The notes beneath the pieces are model-generated. The model saw only the letters and a program-made list of their open reading frames with translations, was not told the origin of the DNA and ran no database searches. Made by a program: the position numbers and the translations under genes. Below are positions 50,828-62,300 of a stretch of DNA of 64,000 nt, one piece after another. The stretch is from Acridotheres tristis (lineage: Eukaryota; Chordata; Aves; Passeriformes; Sturnidae). The stretch lies in NCBI GenBank assembly GCA_037013685.1, contig CM072908.1, positions 3,857,001 through 3,921,000 on the forward strand, read 5' to 3'. Each line of letters opens with the position of its first letter. Position 1 is the stretch's first letter.

Positions 50828-53164
50828 TTGCCTCCCTGGGAAGCAGCACTCTGGTTTGCTTTTTTCCAGCCCCATTGCTGGCACACAGTGCTGAGCTGGC
50901 AGGGTCTCTGACAATCCAGCTCTGGCCAAAGCAGGGGCATATCTTCCCTCCAGAAACTCCCCCTCTCCACACAGCCCCTGCCAAGGGCAGCAGCCTTAAC
51001 CCAGCCTTTCGACAATCTGCTCTTTATCTGCTACTGACAACAAAGCTGTAATTGCAGCCCTCGGCAGAGCAGATAGAAGGAGCTCTCCAGGCACCACGAG
51101 GAATAGAGCATCACATGATCCAAGATTTGTCCTGACTGTGACTCTGCTCCAACAGTGCCAGATGACAGAGGGTGATTCTCCTGGCCACCCGCTCCCTAAG
51201 CCCAGCCCCCTCCTCAATACTGTCCTTACAAAGCCCATTTTGGAATGTGAGCCGCGGAAAACTCACATGACATCCTGTGGTCACAAAAGTCCCTGCACAT
51301 TCCATTAGTTCCAAAAGACACAGGCACGAGGTTCCCTGTGTTCCCATCTGTGGGATGAGGAGCAGGCATACTGTGGATGAGGAGCAGTCGCCACCTCCTG
51401 CAAGCTTCAGTGACATCTCAAAATCAATACCCTGCCAACAATGATGGCAGTAAGTTTAATTCTTGATGAATGGCAGACATAAAACTGAGCTATTGTATTG
51501 CTGAAAGAAATTGAATTAAGGGTGAGCAGAAGGGATACATCTCTTGGCAGTGTGGTTGATAACTCTGCCTGCTTGGCCAGCTGCCACCAGCAGCCCTTTG
51601 GCTCCTGACACAGTTCCTGATGGTCCTGGCAGGTCCCTGGGTGCCCAATACTCCCTAAAACCGACCGGTTCCCATTCCATGGTTCAATTGTTGCTGTACA
51701 GGGAAGCAGGTCTCCAGCCCCCTCAACATCCACATCATCCCCTTCCCAGCATTACCTGAATTAGGACACATCCTGGCACTGAGGACTCGATGGCCCCTTC
51801 ACTCCCTCCCCTGGACATGCAGGAAAGAGAGTTTGGTCTTTGCAAAGCTTTTTGGTTTGGACACTTTACCTTGGGATGGACACTTACTTGTGTCTGTTTA
51901 TTTTTCCCAGCGCGTCTGTGACAGACTCCAGGTTTCCTCTGCATGCACAGGAAGACTTTCTTCATTAGCTGTTAGACTCCAACTCCCGAAGAGCAAATTA
52001 GGGGACATGAATATGCAAATTAATGCTTCTAAACTGATAGCAGCATTGCTGCCTGCAAGGGGATCAAAGCTAGGGTGACATTTGGCTTCCAGCTCTTCGC
52101 ATTCGGGAGCGGGGTTTGACACTTTCTTTAATTGTTTTTTACACTGGAGAGAGCTAAAAATAAACCTTCCACAAAGTTGTTCTCCTGCTCACTCTGTTTG
52201 GCTTGGGTTGGGGTTTTTTAAAATTGTTTTTGCCCTGTTTTGCCCAAGCTGGCAGGGCTGAGACTTTTCCAGTCATGCAGGGGCCATCCCAGTGAGGCTC
52301 TGCCCAGTCCCGTGTGGAACCACAGCAGTGGCATGAGCACAATGGCCATGGTGAGATGATATGGCACTAGGGACAGTTTGGGGACATGCTGGATGGCAGA
52401 AACTGCGTGGAATCACAGATGGCTGAATTTGGGCTGCAACTCCCCCAAAGAAATCATTCCCCACCTTCAAAGGAGCTTTCCAACAACACCCGAGCCCATC
52501 AGCTTTCCATTTCTGCAGCCAACCAGGAATACATCCTGCGGCCACCACCAGCATCCAAATGTTGCAGGCTGACAAAAGTGCTGGTGCCTGAGGGTTTGAG
52601 AGGCAGAGAGGGCTCCACATCATCACACCCTGCATCCCCATAGGGCATCTCCATTCTGGGGCACAGCCCAGGTAACTCATCAATAAGTATTTGGAATCAG
52701 GGGGAATAACAAGGAATTCCAACAAACATCCTGCCAGAAGCAGCTGTTGCTCCATGTCCCACTGCCCTGGGCTGTAAATGCCCTTGGCTGGCTCCCTCCC
52801 CACTCTCTGCCAGTTCAGCCTCTGCTTAGAAGTAATTACGAGATAATTAACATTTGTAGCAAACAGCAGGAAACATCTGGGCCTGATAACTAAGAGGAGC
52901 CCTTGAGGGTGATGAATTGGGATGGAGGAAGGAGAGTGGTGGGTGGCGTGGCAGAGCCTCATGGAGGCTGGGACTGGATGGGATAGGATGGGATGGAGAC
53001 ATCTCTGGGGGATGCTCCAGGGATGGTGATGCCTCCTTCCATCCTCCTCTCAGGCGAAGGTGGGGAAGCAGCACTGCCCAGCCAGGAAGTTTCTCAGTCA
53101 AGGAGCCAATCTCTTGGAAGAGACCTGAACTCAGAGGAAGAACAGAGGGCATTTGGTGGAGCTG
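50828..53164. other. Intergenic, no gene supported
   Basis: AT patches at 51420-51530 and 51940-52060 (with the octamer-TAAT site). A 229-codon minus frame at 52273-52962 shows no recognisable domain. GGATGGGATA-type G-rich repeats occur near 52970-53000. Confidence 0.55.
52013..52026 (+). promoter_or_regulatory. POU octamer fused to TAAT core
   Basis: ATGCAAAT (52013-52020) runs directly into TAATGC, giving a combined POU-specific and homeodomain type site. It lies in an AT-rich patch of about 100 bp. Confidence 0.35.
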
Positions 53165-53185
53165 TAATTTATTTTGTATGACTCC

Positions 53186-53211
53186 TACTTAATTAAGTAC
53201 TTCATTTGCAT
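53186..53211 (+). promoter_or_regulatory. 14 bp TAAT palindrome with adjacent POU octamer
   Basis: TACTTAATTAAGTA (53186-53199) is a perfect palindrome of the kind bound by paired-type homeodomain dimers. Four bases on lies the perfect octamer ATTTGCAT (53204-53211). The surrounding 53165-53345 is AT-rich. Binding is inferred from motif knowledge. Confidence 0.4.
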
Positions 53212-53360
53212 AACACTGTGCAGTAACTCACTTCTGTCATCATGAAATTCAGCCATGTGCAAGCAGTCTGCAAAAATAACACACATAATTCAAACTTATG
53301 TTTGTTGTTAAGAATGGGTTTACATGATGCAATTAAACAGGCCTGACAGGCAGCTCAGAA

Positions 53361-53448
53361 TCCCCTTCCCTTTCTCCTTCCTATCCCTTTTCCCTTCTTG
53401 TTCCCTTTTCCTTTCCTTTTCCCTTCCCTTTTCCCCTTCCTCTTCTCT
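53361..53448 (+). repeat. Polypyrimidine tract (CCCTT/CCTTTT), about 88 bp
   Basis: An almost pure C/T run of irregular CCCTTTT, CCTTTCC and TTCCC units, broken only by single A or G bases. Mirror-symmetric polypurine/polypyrimidine tracts of this length can form triplex (H-DNA), a known property of the class. No gene was seen next to it. Confidence 0.9.
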
Positions 53449-56400
53449 AAAGAGATGAATAAACCTTTGCATTGATTTCTGGAGAAATATTTGGGATGCA
53501 ATTGGGCTTTGTTAGCTCCTCTCCAGTAATTCCCACTCTGACCTCCCTGCTACAGAGGTCTGCAGTGGAGAGGGAGCCTTGGGCTCCCCTGAGCCACTCA
53601 CACATTATTTCCCTGTAAATCAACAAAAGGCCAAGCCAAGGGGTCCTCAAGGCCTCCCATAACCTTATTAAACCTTTCCCTCATTTGTGCCCTGGCCTCT
53701 CCGGCCTTTCACTAGCAGCGTGTCTGTTGGATACTGAAGAAGCCAAAAATACAGCTGTGCGCAGGCAGAGACATATTTTTAGGGCTGCACTGACCTTCCA
53801 CATCTTGCTGCTGTCCTCCCCATGTGACACCAGGAGAAATATCCCCGGTGACACTCCGTGGCCGTGCTCAACTGGCCCGTGAGCAAGCAGCCCCACGTGC
53901 AGCTGGGTGCAGCCGGGAGGGCTTAGAGCCACGGGATGCTCAGCAAACCCAGCTGACATTTCCCAGCGTGACATTAATAAAGGTGGGCTGGAGCAGGGCA
54001 GGGAGCTCCTGAGGCACTGGGGAGAAGCCAGAACACCCCTGAGGAGGGAGTCTCCGAGGTCTGTCCAATCCTTGCCTGCTTGTTCCTTGTTCACACCCAT
54101 GCCAAAGCGATGCTCAGCGCTGTGGCAGCAGCCCCTGGGCTCTCCCACCCACTGCCATGCGGGTGAGCAGCCCTGCTGCAGCCTGGCATTTCTGGGGCAC
54201 CTGTGTCCACAGCAGCTTGAGCAGCAACTGACAAAGGACACACGTGGACCTGGCGTGGGGAACAGCATCCTTACAGGTAGAGGTTTTTTGCCAGTTTTGG
54301 AAAGTTTCCGAGGTGTTTGCAAAGTTCTGATTTGTTAAGCATGAACAGGTTGGGTTTGCTGGTCCCTCTGGCAGCATGGGCGGCTGTTGCAGCACTGCTG
54401 AGCCCAAAGGTTGGGAGGATTTCCAGGCAGCCAAATGCCAGATGCTGGTGGCCCCCAGGACAGTTTTCCTCTGATATACATACCACAGAAAATTCATTTG
54501 GCCATGATCCAAGAGGCTCTGGGAAGCATCAGGATGCATTCCCTCTGGTGAACATGCCCTGGGATTCCCCAGGGCCACAGAGCCGGGGTTGCTGCTGTCC
54601 CAAACCCTCTTGTGAGCAATATTAGCAAAGATCAGCAAACCTCCCCATGCCCCCTTCAGCTGCCAGACCCACATGGTCAGAAACATGCACATGTGGTTCT
54701 CACTGAGAGAACAATTCCAAGTGTCTATAAATACCTAGGAAGGTAAATGCATTAACCTTATCATGATCCCAGACTGTAATTACATACAGCCTGGCTCCCA
54801 GGTAAATTAGTACATTAATAATAATTTTCTTCCAATAATTACTGTCATTCCTTAGATCTCACAGCTATTTGCCCATTCATTTACACGTGCAAGGGTATTC
54901 CCACCACCATTCCCACTGCTGGAACAGCCTCGGCCAAACAGTTCCCAGCAGTCCTTGAGAAATCTGTGTGCAGACTATAAAAGTCTACTCATAGTTTAAA
55001 GGTGCCACAATCCAACCAGCCTGGTCCTTGTCCAGCTATGAAGCTGGTTTCCACCAGAGAAGAGTTTCTGCTGGCCAAGCTCCCTGGGGAGTCAGGTGCA
55101 ATTAGCTCCAACACAAGAGGAAAATTAATACTCAGAACCTGTTCCTGGCATGCCTGGGATGCTTCACTGTGGAATGGGGCACTGGGACAGGGTCACCAGC
55201 ACACCAGGACTGAAGCCACCAGGTCTGCCAGCAGCTGCACATGGCAAAGCCAGCTGCAGAACTGCTGGATGCTCGGAGACTCCCAGGCGTTGCAAGGGCC
55301 ATCCCCGGGAGGGGCCTCTCCATCGGCTCAAGAGGAAGAAGGAAGGGAGCATCCACTCGGATCTCCATGGAAACCAGGGAGAGGTGGGGAAGACTTTAAT
55401 TTGAAGTGCTGATTTGGCAGAGGCCCCGGGAGCCATAGGCAGGAGATGAGCTGCATTAAGGAGCAGCAGGGGGCGGGGGGCTGTGGCTCTGAAAATGGGT
55501 GCCAAAAGGGTATCTGATACCATTATGCTTGAAAAGTTGCTGTGAAAGGCAGGGAATCAAATGGGATCAGTGTAGCAGCAAATGATTTATTTAATTCATT
55601 TGGCCCCTTTTCTGTGCACAAATTATCCACAGAGAGACTTCGTTTTTCTTTTTTTTTGTTCTGAACTTGCTTATTAATTTGCAGCAAGGGGGGCAGATTG
55701 ATGCAGGCAGAGTTCAGAGCATCCTGCTGCCTGCACCCTGGGTGAAGGCAAACCCTGACACCATCCCCACACCAGGGGGACTGCAGCCACCAGCACCTCC
55801 TACTCCCTGGTCTCTCCACGAATACCCCAGACTTTGGAGATAAACAAAAGGCTGCAGCCTCCAGGGCTTTGCTTCCAGGACTTTTCATTTACTGTAATTA
55901 CTGAAGGATGTTTCCCCCGAGATAAGATCTGCGTGACATTTGCGAAGCAGAACTCCTGCTCAGACCCGCCAAACAGATTCACAGCCACAAACAACCGGGT
56001 CCTGCAGCAGGAGATAAAGCCAGCATCTCAGGGGAAGCGGTGGGGCAGCTCTCTCCAACTTCCCAGGAATGAGTGCAGGGTTCAGGGGCCATGGGAAAGC
56101 AGCATGAGAACCCGATGCTAATCTGGGCTGGGAGGTGAGGAACAGCTGTCAATGCCCAGATCGCCGTGCCCCTAAAATCAAGTGCTCTCTAAGCATAAAT
56201 TTGGGGAGCAGTCTGATGTACCCTCAAGAGCCAAGTGATCTGCTCTTGCTCCCACAAACCTGTTCTCAGCACCCAGAAGAAACCACTGCAGTATCAGTCT
56301 TGCAAGAGGGGCCTTCATTGCCTACAGCACCCACACGGTTTATTTAAAAAACCTTAATAGAATTTGGAAATTACAGGCAAATGCTTCATGTTGACCTTCA

Positions 56401-58764
56401 CTAAGGTGGATGCGGTTTCCCACCTCCGTACAGTAAATCAGTGGGTAAACGAACACAGACTCAATTCATCATCAAATGTCAAGCCTGAGACAGAAAGACA
56501 GGAAATGATTTAAAAGCAACTAGCAGTTTAGAACTGCTGCAAATTTCTCATTATGGAACTGTGAATTGTCATCAAAAACTAATCTGTGTTTTAAGCTTTG
56601 GTCTGCCCAGAGCTGCCAAGGCCCCTCTCCTTCCACCACTCCCTTTGGTTCAGGTGATTCCCATCTGACATCCCCAAAAGCCTTTGAGCATCACCCCCTT
56701 GGATGCCCCACATCTCCATCAATCCACGTGGATTTTGAGGTGTGCTTTATGAGCACCATCCCCAGGTGAGCATCCTTCACTGGGGGTTCTTCTCCCCCAG
56801 GCCAGCTCCTGCGATGTCACCATGGCCCTCATCACCCTCCTCCCTGCTGGACCAACCAGGGAGGGAGGATGTGCTTTGCAAAATTCTTTACATCCCCTCC
56901 ATTGCAGCTGAACTGGAGTATAACCACTGCAGCTCAGAGGCTCCTCATCCCTCCTACCAGACTCCTTTTGCCAGAGACACTAATAAAATGCATTTCCTCC
57001 AGCCAGCGTCTCACTTACAGAACCTTCGCCTGGGTGTGATTGAGTGCACTTAATATAGTCGCTCTCACCATAGAAAGGATGCTGAGCCTCCTATTTGACA
57101 GCCTTGATCTTAAAGAAATCCATTAAGAGCAGCTTTATCTCTGGGTTTTATAACCATTAAATCAGGTTTTATCAAGTCAGTGACGCGCTTTCAGAGAGAC
57201 AACTGGGAGAAACAGGGAATAAACCTCCCAAACTCCCATGCTGGGGCTGCTGGGCTGGATTTGGGTGACATGGAAATAACCAAGAAAGAGTTTGTGTCAG
57301 TGGAAAGCCCCCCAGAATGATGCTGCCTCACCAGCAGGTCGCAGGAGCCTTTGCTGGATGCTGCCATGCTGCTTTCATGTGCCTCAATCAGCTTTTGGTT
57401 TGGCAGAGGCGCTAAATACTCATTTCAGCTAATAAAGATGCCCGGTAATGTCATATTACAGGGCTGGCAAGCTCCCAGCAAATATTATGGTGAAGCTTTG
57501 TTTAATTAGAGGGTTCTCAGGCAGTCACAATTTCCTCCTCATAATGGGGAAAACAAGCTGGGTTTAAAAGTTTGGGCTGGCGGCAAACCCAACTGAGGAT
57601 TGGGCATCCTGACAGCCAGTTTCCCAAGGGCCTTCAACTGCTGCAGGAGTTTTGCCCCCAACTCCTATGTTGGTTTTTCTTTTTATTACCTTATTTCCTC
57701 ATTACTACTTGCCCTTTTTTCAGTTGCCCCTCCCTAGCCCGGGTGCTGGGGCCAAGTATCGTGCCCTCCTTAATTCCTGTTGCAATTTCAGCAATGCAGT
57801 GACACTCCAGTCCCCAAAAGGTCTCATCTGCAAATGCTCCAAGAGGGACAACACCCCCAAGAATTACTGAACCCATGGAAAGGGCTTTTCAACCCTTCTT
57901 CTCCCTGCACACCTCAGTGATAAGACACAAACCAAGATTTTTACGACAAATTAATTCTATCATTACTGGAATCCAGTTTCCTTCCTGACATGAATGCAAA
58001 TGGGAAGAGCACAACCACCAAGCTGCATGCCAGGCACGGGTGCTCGAGTTCACTCTCATTAGCAGGGATGACTTCATTAACAAGTAGGAGCCCAGGAAGC
58101 TGCCCCTACACAGCAATTCCAACAGCCATGGCCATAATGCCAAGCAGCTGGGACACAAGGCATTTGCATTTCCTACGGGGAAACTTCTATCAACTTTTCT
58201 TAATGACAGTTCTGTAGATTTTGGGCCACAGACATGCGCTGCAGAGGAGCAGACAGCATCATTCAAGCACCAGCTCAGCTCAAGTCCCTGTGCTGGCATC
58301 CCCTGAATGCTGGTACATCATTCACCACTCGAGCTGCCTGTGCTGCAGGTACAGCACCAGCTCATTCATGAGCCTCAAGAAATATCGTTGTGTGAAAATG
58401 TAATAAAAATTATTCAGCTAATCTACTTTAATAACCCAACTTCGGGGCCTCTCTGTGCTGCAGACAGTATAATCATTTCTAAAATATGAGCTGTCATTTC
58501 CCATCAGTGCGAGGGAGGCAGAGGAACTCGGCACCCGACTTTATCGGGGCCACTAATTCACCAGCCTCAGGCCTCTGGAGAGTGAAGCAGCATTTCCAGA
58601 GCTGGTGGGCTGCCCTACCCTCCCAGTCCCACTTGCAGTCCCTGCCCTGACCCCCAGGATGCTCCAGGGGATGGGGGTGATGCAGGAGACCTCCAGGACT
58701 CATCTCCACAAGACAAGGATTCTGAGGATTTCCACCTCCTCAGGAAGAAAATGCTGCCACACTC
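53449..58764. other. Intergenic up to the NPHP4 3' end, no gene supported
   Basis: AT blocks at 54705-54870 (CAGTAA-like and GTACATTAATAATAATTTTC), 55545-55690, 56335-56580, 57035-57200, 57400-57560 and 58375-58500. POU octamers lie at 57994-58001 and 58162-58169. The 213-codon minus frame 53681-54322 is unrecognised. This stretch would be traversed by any read-through past the NPHP4 poly(A) site. Confidence 0.5.
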
Positions 58765-59223
58765 TGACAGTTGTGCACAGCAATTTTAATGGATCAAGGA
58801 TGAGTAAAAAGTATCAAAAATCCCATAGAACTGCCTTAGTGTGTACAAAACTCACCGTTGCATATAAAATACTTTAAAAATATTCCGCAGAATCAAATCT
58901 GCAAATTTTTCAAGTTAAAAAAAGATTCAAAGTGCCTAAAATATCATCACGCTTAACAAAAATACAGATTCTGCAGTCCCAAAGTGCCGTAACAAACACA
59001 TCCACTCATCTCAATTTCTGTGGAGGGAGCCACATGGCACCACCAGCACTCACAGCAATGCCTGGGGATCCCAGTGACAGAGACACCAGCCTGGCAAAGT
59101 GACAGCCAGGGGACAGGGGTCATGACCACCCTCAGACAGACACAGGCACCCCCAAGGTGGAGCTGATGAAGCTGCTGGGCTGGCACAGGAACCTGCAGCT
59201 TTGCAGCGACGGGCAGGCAGCCT
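58765..59223 (-). other. NPHP4: Probable NPHP4 3' untranslated region
   Basis: Downstream of the stop on the minus strand, the first polyadenylation hexamer I see is ATTAAA (58785-58790). A TGTA site lies about 55 bases upstream of it (58844-58847) and a GTGTGG-containing stretch downstream. Cleavage near 58760-58770 would give a 3' UTR of about 450 bases. No AATAAA was seen between the stop and that site. The end is an inference; longer isoforms are possible. Confidence 0.5.
58785..58790 (-). terminator. Candidate polyadenylation signal ATTAAA
   Basis: ATTAAA on the minus strand, about 435 bases after the NPHP4 stop, is the commonest variant of AATAAA. An upstream TGTA and a downstream G/T-rich stretch support it. 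Confidence 0.45.
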
Positions 59224-59364
59224 TCACTGGTACAGGACCTTCACGCAGAAGGTCTCCTCGTTCTTGTCCTCGTGGTCATTGATGTGAATCAGGATCTCCT
59301 CCTCCCCCACAGTCTGGCTCGGGGCAAAGCGCAGGCCAATTGTGTACACCTCCCCTCCAGCCAC
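59224..59364 (-). CDS. NPHP4: NPHP4 last coding exon with stop codon
   Basis: The acceptor is CTCTCCCACAG|GTGGCT, starting in phase 0. There are 46 codons and then TGA at 59224-59226. The peptide starts [20 protein letters not shown], continues [18 protein letters not shown] and ends FCVKVLYQ. The acidic NDHEDKNEE turn before the final strand FCVKV-x-YQ is the hallmark end of nephrocystin-4. Confidence 0.97.
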   Translation of the reverse strand: MAGGEVYTIGLRFAPSQTVGEEEILIHINDHEDKNEETFCVKVLYQ

Positions 59365-62300
59365 CTGTGGGAGAGAGGGCTGGGGGAGGCAGCAGCACCT
59401 GGCCAGGCCCCTTCATGTGCCCACCTTCCCCCAGCCAGGGTGGCCCTCATGGCTGCCACCCACCCAGCATCACCTGGTCTGGCCAGACAAGGGGCCTGAC
59501 AAGAGAGGAGTGCTGGCAGCAGGACGTACCTCGAAGGAATCCTCCTTGAACTGCAGCAGGTCGGGGCGGTTGGTGCAGAGGAAGTAGAGCCGGGGCGAGG
59601 GGTAGGGGTTGGTGTAGGTGATGCGCTTGTTGCAACCTTTCCCACCTCCCGCAGGCAGAGAGATCTCAAAGGCCTGTGGGGCAAGCAGGGGCAGTAGCAA
59701 AGGGGCAGAGATAAGAGGGTGGGCAGCAGCAACAACGGGTACTCCCCCAAATCCACCATAGAGAATTGCCTTGCACACACTGCCCTCCCCTCTCACACCT
59801 CACATCTGCTCTGCCAGACAGCAGAAAGAGCCCAGCTTTGATCAAAAGGAGCAACAATTAATTACAAGTGCAAAGGACAAAGGGCTGGGAGAGCAGCAGA
59901 GACTAGCCAGCTCCTTCTCATTCCCAGGAAAAGCTGTGGTGCTCAGATAACTAGATAGACTTGATGACCCTGAACAGCCCCTTCCAGCCCCAACTACTCT
60001 GATTGTCTTAACACCCCACAGCACGAGCAGCATGCGGCAGAACAATGGGGCATCAGTGTAAATGCCAATCTGAACCTTTCCCAGTATCAAGGGGTTCAGG
60101 AAAACATTTTTAGAAAGAACACATTAGCCAGGAAATCTAATTTTCTGTCTTTGAGGCAAGGCCTCTGCCAGCACAGCGCTAATCGAAAGCAGCATGCTGC
60201 AGCTCTAATTTCACAACTGGGAATACTTACGAGCTGCCGCTCCTCAGCGTGGGGCTGCCTCCAAAGCAGCCTAAAAGACATTTTACCAGGGGCTTCAGTG
60301 AGATTATTCAAGTACCCCAAGGGCTAAATGTGTGTTTACGATGGCAAGCGCCAAAAAAAACACAGATGGAAAGAGAAGAAGAAGCAAGAGACAGCCCTAG
60401 GTTATTGGCTGAACTGCGACCACTGATCCAGTGCCATCACCACGTTTCGCAGCGGCGAGAGCTGCCGTACCTTGGAGATGAGAGGCTGCCTGCAGGACAG
60501 GCAGAGCAGCCAGGAGGACACCAGCTGGTGGGACTCCACATCCACCAGGTTGAGGTAGATGAATTTGCTCCCAGCCCGCCGTGGCCTCACGCCGATGCAC
60601 AGGTCCTGAATGCCATTGGCAGGGAGGAGGAAGGCACCGTTCGGATCCACCTGTGGAACAACACCTGGAGGTACAGCCACCCACAACAGCTGATCACAGC
60701 CCTGAGAAGTCCAGCTTGGAGCATCAATTAGACCCAATTGCTCCTAAAAACCTGTACCTCTATTCCACCACTATTGAATCCCATACCTCCCACCCCCAGG
60801 AATACCCTGGGACTAACTCATGTCAGGAAGGAGGAGAGCCACTCAGGAACACCCAGGGCCTCCTCAGTCCATGGGTTCAGGAAGGAGGAGAGCCACTCAG
60901 GAACACCCAGGGCCTCCTCAGTCCATGGGTTCCACCACACAGGCTTTGCCTGGGGAGCCTTTGCCTTTCCTTTACAGGACAGCAATGGAGTTTTTCTGCC
61001 TTTTATTATTCACATTTCCAATTACGGACGAAGGAATTCCAAAGAAATTGAGAGTCTTCAGACAGTCTCATTAACACAGATAATTTGCCCTCCGGGGTTT
61101 CACGCCAATGATCCTACACATGACAGCTCTAATCAAAAGATAATTATCACAAACGCTTTACGGCTCTCGGTTGTTCACAGTTCCGTGTGGGTTGCCTTTT
61201 GCTTTCCAGAGGGGGTTTCACTGGGCTGACCCAGTCCAGCCAGCCCCCAGCCCACCACGGGGGCTTACCTCCAGCTCCTGGGGGTGGGAGGTGAAGGCCC
61301 GCACCCTCCGTGGGGCCGCGGTGCCACGCAGCAGCAGGGAGAGGCGGGTGAGCTGCCCGGCCGTGCAGGCGACGTCCAAGCGCTGCAGCGAGTGCAGGTA
61401 GAACTGCCAGATCTGAACAGGTGCTGCCAGCCAGGTGTCCCTGTGCACAGACAGGCAGACAAGGCTCGCCACAAACCATGGGAGTCAACGTTCCCCACCC
61501 TTTTGGGGTCCTGCTACTTACGTATAAATAGCAACAAAGAACTTTTTGATCTGCGGGCTTGGTCCTCCGGCTACTTTGAGGAAGATATCCTGTGGCTCAC
61601 CAGGCCCCTACAAAGACAACAGAGCATTGTCCCAGCAGTTGACCAGCTAATGAGGACCCCAGGGGTGTCTTCCCATTAATGGGGAAGCTACCACCATCTC
61701 CCTTACGAAAGCAGATGTTTCGGTGCCTCGTTAAACAACGTTATTAAGTTATTATACAGCTTGGCTGAGCTCTCCAAGTATTTTTAATTACAAAAGAGGA
61801 TACAAATGACTATCACATTCCAGGTCTGTATCTGTAATCAAATTTTGGCAAATTTTCTGCAAGTTTTCTAACAAGCCCTAATCCAATTACCATACTAACG
61901 CATTTCCACAACAGCAATTAGCAACTATCCCTCGTTGCCATTCACATGGACATGTCCAAGCTTATTTTTCCCTTCCACCCCTTCCTGCTGTGGAACCAGC
62001 CCAGGAGAGCCTCCCACTTGGGGAGAGAGTGGACTGGTGCAGGGCTGGGCACGGAGCTGCCCCACCACCCCAGCATCCTTCCGCAGGGACAGGCTTTGCT
62101 GTGCACCCCAAGGACACACCATCCCACCACCTGCAGATACCCCGAGCAGCAGGAAGGTCTATCCCAGCCCAACAAAAGGCTGCTTTTCCCCAGCGTCTGA
62201 ATCATCTGGTACTTGCTCAAAAGAACAAGCAAGCACAGGCTGCTGCATGATGCGATAAGGGGCAACGTTCAGCCTCCCCCGCCAAAACAATGCAGATCCT

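Noticed and set aside
52273..52962. 229-codon minus-strand frame
   Set aside because: No recognisable domain, and high Cys/Trp/His composition as in chance frames. Not impossible, but unsupported.
53681..54322. 213-codon minus-strand frame
   Set aside because: Overlapped by plus-strand frames of similar quality; no motif or splice context supports it.
1..58700. AJAP1 terminal exons, expected somewhere on this side of NPHP4
   Set aside because: No frame resembling the AJAP1 transmembrane or cytoplasmic region was recognised, so the gene probably lies beyond the left edge.
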